7,947 bases of DNA from JAVBLQ01 sp031553435 (lineage in GTDB: Bacteria > Bacteroidota > Bacteroidia > Bacteroidales > Azobacteroidaceae), in NCBI GenBank assembly GCA_031553435.1, contig JAVBLQ010000044.1, positions 1 to 7,947 on the forward strand, in the 5' to 3' direction. Shown here one piece after another: positions 6,565-7,947 of the stretch. A model generated the notes under the pieces. It searched no databases, was not told the origin of the DNA, and saw only the letters and a list, made by a program, of their open reading frames with translations. Numbering within the stretch: position 1 is the stretch's first letter; each line of letters opens with the position of its first letter. Made by a program: the position numbers and the translations under genes.

Positions 6565-7419
6565 TTATGGATTTATTAATTTGGAAGAGTAGTATGAGGA
6601 TCTGACTAAAGGAGCGCTCTCTACATGTATAAATCCGGTTTCTAAAGCATATATTTTATAATGATCAAAAGTAGAAGGTTCGACATACTCGTGAACAGGG
6701 ATATTTTTTCTTGAAGGTTGAAGATATTGTCCGATAGATAAATATTTGCATCCTGCATCATGGAGATCTTTTATTGTTTCGTGAACTTCATCTTGTGTCT
6801 CTCCCAAACCAACCATCAGACCTGATTTTGCCGGAATGTCGGATTTTCCTATTTGTTTTAAGACGGCGAGCGTTGTTTCGTATTTTGCCGTACTTCTTAC
6901 AAGGGGAGTTAATCTTTTGACTGTTTCGATGTTGTGGGAAATAATATCCGGTTTAGCCTGGATGATGCGTTCTATTAGAGATTGTTTACCTTGAAAATCA
7001 GGGATTAATACTTCAATAGTAATACCCGGATTTTTTTCTTTGACTTGCCGGATGGTTTCAACCCAGTGAAAAGCGCCTAAGTCCGGTAGATCATCCCGGT
7101 CAACGGAAGTAATTACTGCGTGCGTGAGCTTCATCAAGCGGATAGATTCAGCAACATTAGCAGATTCTTCGGGATTAATAGGAGCAGGCTTTCCTGTTTT
7201 TGTATTACAAAATTTGCATGACCGGGTACAAATATCGCCTCCGATCATAAAAGTTGCTGTTCCTCTTTCCCAACATTCTCCTTTATTAGGACATTTTCCA
7301 CTTTGACAAATAGTGTGAAGACAGTGGTCTTCTAGTATTTTTTTTGTTGCTGAAAATTGGTCGTTACTTCCTAGTTTTATTTTTAACCAATCCGGTTTTT
7401 TTATTTTCCTTTTGTCCAC
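6565..7419 (-). CDS. lipA: Lipoyl synthase
   Basis: A 284-residue radical SAM enzyme that inserts two sulfur atoms into the octanoyl group on lipoyl carrier domains of 2-oxoacid dehydrogenases and the glycine cleavage H protein. The auxiliary [4Fe-4S] cluster motif is present as Cys38, Cys43 and Cys49 (CX4CX5C), and the radical SAM cluster motif as Cys64, Cys68 and Cys71 (CX3CX2C, in GDICTRSCKFCNT). The C-terminal RSSY (273-276), whose serine ligates the auxiliary cluster, is intact. Other family blocks are visible, including HAVITSVDRDDLPDLGA and KSGLMVGLGET. Length is normal. The start is a GTG at 7417-7419; no in-frame ATG lies upstream before the AT-rich spacer, and the first internal one is within the conserved region. 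The partner lipB is not in the window. The gene is followed by the membrane pseudo-Nudix gene, probably in one transcript. Confidence 0.98.
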   Translation of the reverse strand: MDKRKIKKPDWLKIKLGSNDQFSATKKILEDHCLHTICQSGKCPNKGECWERGTATFMIGGDICTRSCKFCNTKTGKPAPINPEESANVAESIRLMKLTHAVITSVDRDDLPDLGAFHWVETIRQVKEKNPGITIEVLIPDFQGKQSLIERIIQAKPDIISHNIETVKRLTPLVRSTAKYETTLAVLKQIGKSDIPAKSGLMVGLGETQDEVHETIKDLHDAGCKYLSIGQYLQPSRKNIPVHEYVEPSTFDHYKIYALETGFIHVESAPLVRSSYYSSKLINP

Positions 7420-7691
7420 GTATGTTTTATGCAGTTTGAAATTCTAAGCTAAGCAAAATAAGGTGTGAAAATTTATTTCTAAAACATTTATATATAGAAA
7501 TATATATATAATCAGATTTTTTTTATGTAAAAAAAGTTTTTTTATTGAAATAATTCGATGCAAATTTAAGACTAAAATTGATGCAAAAATAATTTTGTAG
7601 TAAAAACTTTATCGTTTGGTAAATTTTTTTCACTTTTCACATTCATAAAACCTTTCCTCCTTTCATAACGTTTTAACCTTTATTAATTACA
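7420..7691. other. AT-rich intergenic region with possible divergent promoters
   Basis: No gene is visible here. The stretch is very AT-rich, with an alternating TA run (7490-7510), and T8 and A7-G-T7 tracts (7517-7543) that could bend the DNA. Two overlapping -7 consensus elements point in opposite directions: TATTTTTG on the minus strand (7591-7584) and TAATTTTG on the plus strand (7590-7597). A further minus-strand TAAATTTG lies at 7568-7561. None has a good -33 partner at 19-21 bases, and in such AT-rich DNA matches arise by chance. They are candidates for the lipA promoter and for the integrase promoter. The part from 7651 to 7666 is pyrimidine-rich and is partly complementary to the start of the next palindrome. 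Confidence 0.4.
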
Positions 7692-7835
7692 GTGAAAGGG
7701 GAAGGTCGCTTCGCTCCTTTGTGAACTCGCTATGCTCGTGGTGAAGAGGTGAAGAAGTGAAGAAATGACGTTTGTTACATTGTCACCCCTTCACCACGAG
7801 CGTAGCGAATTCACAAGCATCGCTTCACCTTTCAC
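7692..7835. repeat. 144-bp imperfect palindrome upstream of the integrase gene
   Basis: The left arm (7692-7752) and right arm (7783-7835) are inverted copies. Matched blocks from outside inward are GTGAAAGG, GAAG, TTGTGAA, TCGCTA, GCTCGTGGTGAAG and GGTGA on the left, with their complements on the right. One unmatched insertion on the left (about 8 extra bases near 7705-7718) and a few substitutions interrupt it. The loop is 30 bases. A tandem 8-bp repeat, GGTGAAGA, GGTGAAGA, AGTGAAGA with a partial fourth copy, runs from 7740 to 7768 at the arm-loop boundary. The structure ends 14 bases before the integrase start codon, so in a transcript of that gene it would form a large hairpin in the leader. 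It may be a dispersed Bacteroidales palindromic element or part of a recombination site. Confidence 0.8.
7740..7768 (+). repeat. Tandem 8-bp repeat, unit GGTGAAGA
   Basis: Three successive units lie at 7740-7747, 7748-7755 and 7756-7763 (the third with one change), followed by a decayed partial copy at 7764-7768. The opposite arm of the palindrome carries only an approximate inverted counterpart, so the tandem copies look like a unit expansion on one side. Confidence 0.6.
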
Positions 7836-7849
7836 AAAAAAACAAAGTT

Positions 7850-7947
7850 ATGAATTCAACCAGTATCCGTCTCAAGTTCCGTCCTTCGTCCGTCCCTGAG
7901 CGCGAGGGTTCGCTCTTTTTCCAGTTTATCCACAATTGTGAAGTCAA
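7850..7947 (+). CDS. Tyrosine recombinase/integrase, N-terminal fragment (cut by window edge)
   Basis: The last 98 bases encode 32 residues in one open frame that runs off the window. The segment STSIRLKFRPSSVPEREGSL, followed by a phenylalanine-rich FFQFIHNCEV, matches from memory the N-terminal arm-type DNA-binding domain of the Bacteroidetes tyrosine site-specific integrases. Those proteins typically begin with a similar TTIRVKFRPS block and an EGxxYYQxIH sequence. The catalytic domain (R-H-R-Y residues) is outside the window, so activity cannot be judged. The ATG at 7850 follows an A-rich stretch, usual for Bacteroidetes starts, and sits just after the large palindrome. The gene suggests an integrated mobile element or a stand-alone recombinase to the right. 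Confidence 0.75.
   Translation, partial: MNSTSIRLKFRPSSVPEREGSLFFQFIHNCEV

Noticed and set aside
7420..7600. Riboswitch or structured leader upstream of lipA
   Set aside because: The region is nearly all A/T, with only A-tract/T-tract pairing, and I recognise no known riboswitch core.
7740..7768. CRISPR-like or protein-coding tandem repeat
   Set aside because: The units are only 8 bp with no spacers, and no adjacent cas genes or convincing reading frame are present.
7692..7835. Invertible promoter (inverton) of the kind controlled by Bacteroides recombinases
   Set aside because: The loop between the arms is only 30 bases and holds no promoter, and the arms are imperfect. Invertons usually enclose a full promoter between clean inverted repeats. 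A recombination-site role remains open but is not supported.
7692..7849. attL/attR attachment site of a mobile element
   Set aside because: No tRNA gene and no direct repeat of a second junction is visible in the window, so an attachment site cannot be placed.

Overview
The window looks like a chromosomal segment of a member of the order Bacteroidales (Bacteroides/Parabacteroides-like). Four things point there: protein families typical of the group (a DUF4251 lipoprotein, Bacteroidales-type RsmF-like and RsmI-like rRNA methyltransferases, and an integrase start of the Bacteroides kind), promoter sequences of the Bacteroidetes TTTG / TAnnTTTG type, weak or absent Shine-Dalgarno sequences, and moderately low GC with AT-rich intergenic DNA. 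I cannot name the genus from sequence reading alone.

Layout. Positions 1-142 hold no gene but contain a 62-bp imperfect palindrome. Positions 143-2976 are a tight minus-strand cell-envelope operon, read from right to left: a DUF4251 lipoprotein, a YcbB/LdtD-like L,D-transpeptidase with a lipoprotein-like signal, and a secreted DUF1287 NlpC/P60-like protein. A good Bacteroidetes promoter (3020-3051) precedes it. Positions 3062-4420 encode an RsmF-like rRNA cytosine-C5 methyltransferase, also on the minus strand. It diverges from an RsmI-like (tetrapyrrole methylase fold) rRNA methyltransferase at 4659-5369 on the plus strand. The divergent spacer carries an inverted repeat built from 7-bp GGTGCAC units. 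The RsmI-like gene converges, through a short terminator hairpin, on a minus-strand pair: lipoyl synthase lipA (6565-7419), then a six-helix membrane protein with a degenerate Nudix-like C-terminal domain (5378-6535).

The right end (7420-7849) is a 430-bp intergenic region: an AT-rich half with possible divergent promoters, then a roughly 144-bp imperfect palindrome that contains an 8-bp tandem repeat. It ends 14 bases before the start of a gene cut by the window edge (7850-7947, plus strand), whose first 32 residues match the N-terminus of Bacteroides tyrosine-recombinase integrases. The window therefore seems to run from core chromosomal genes to the edge of an integrated or recombinase-associated region.

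In functional terms there is a peptidoglycan/envelope operon, two rRNA-modifying enzymes whose best-known relatives modify the same 16S helix, a lipoate biosynthesis gene with an uncharacterised membrane partner, and a possible mobile-element junction. I found no clearly new defence or biosynthetic system. The most unusual material is the two tandem-unit palindromes and the membrane-anchored pseudo-Nudix protein.
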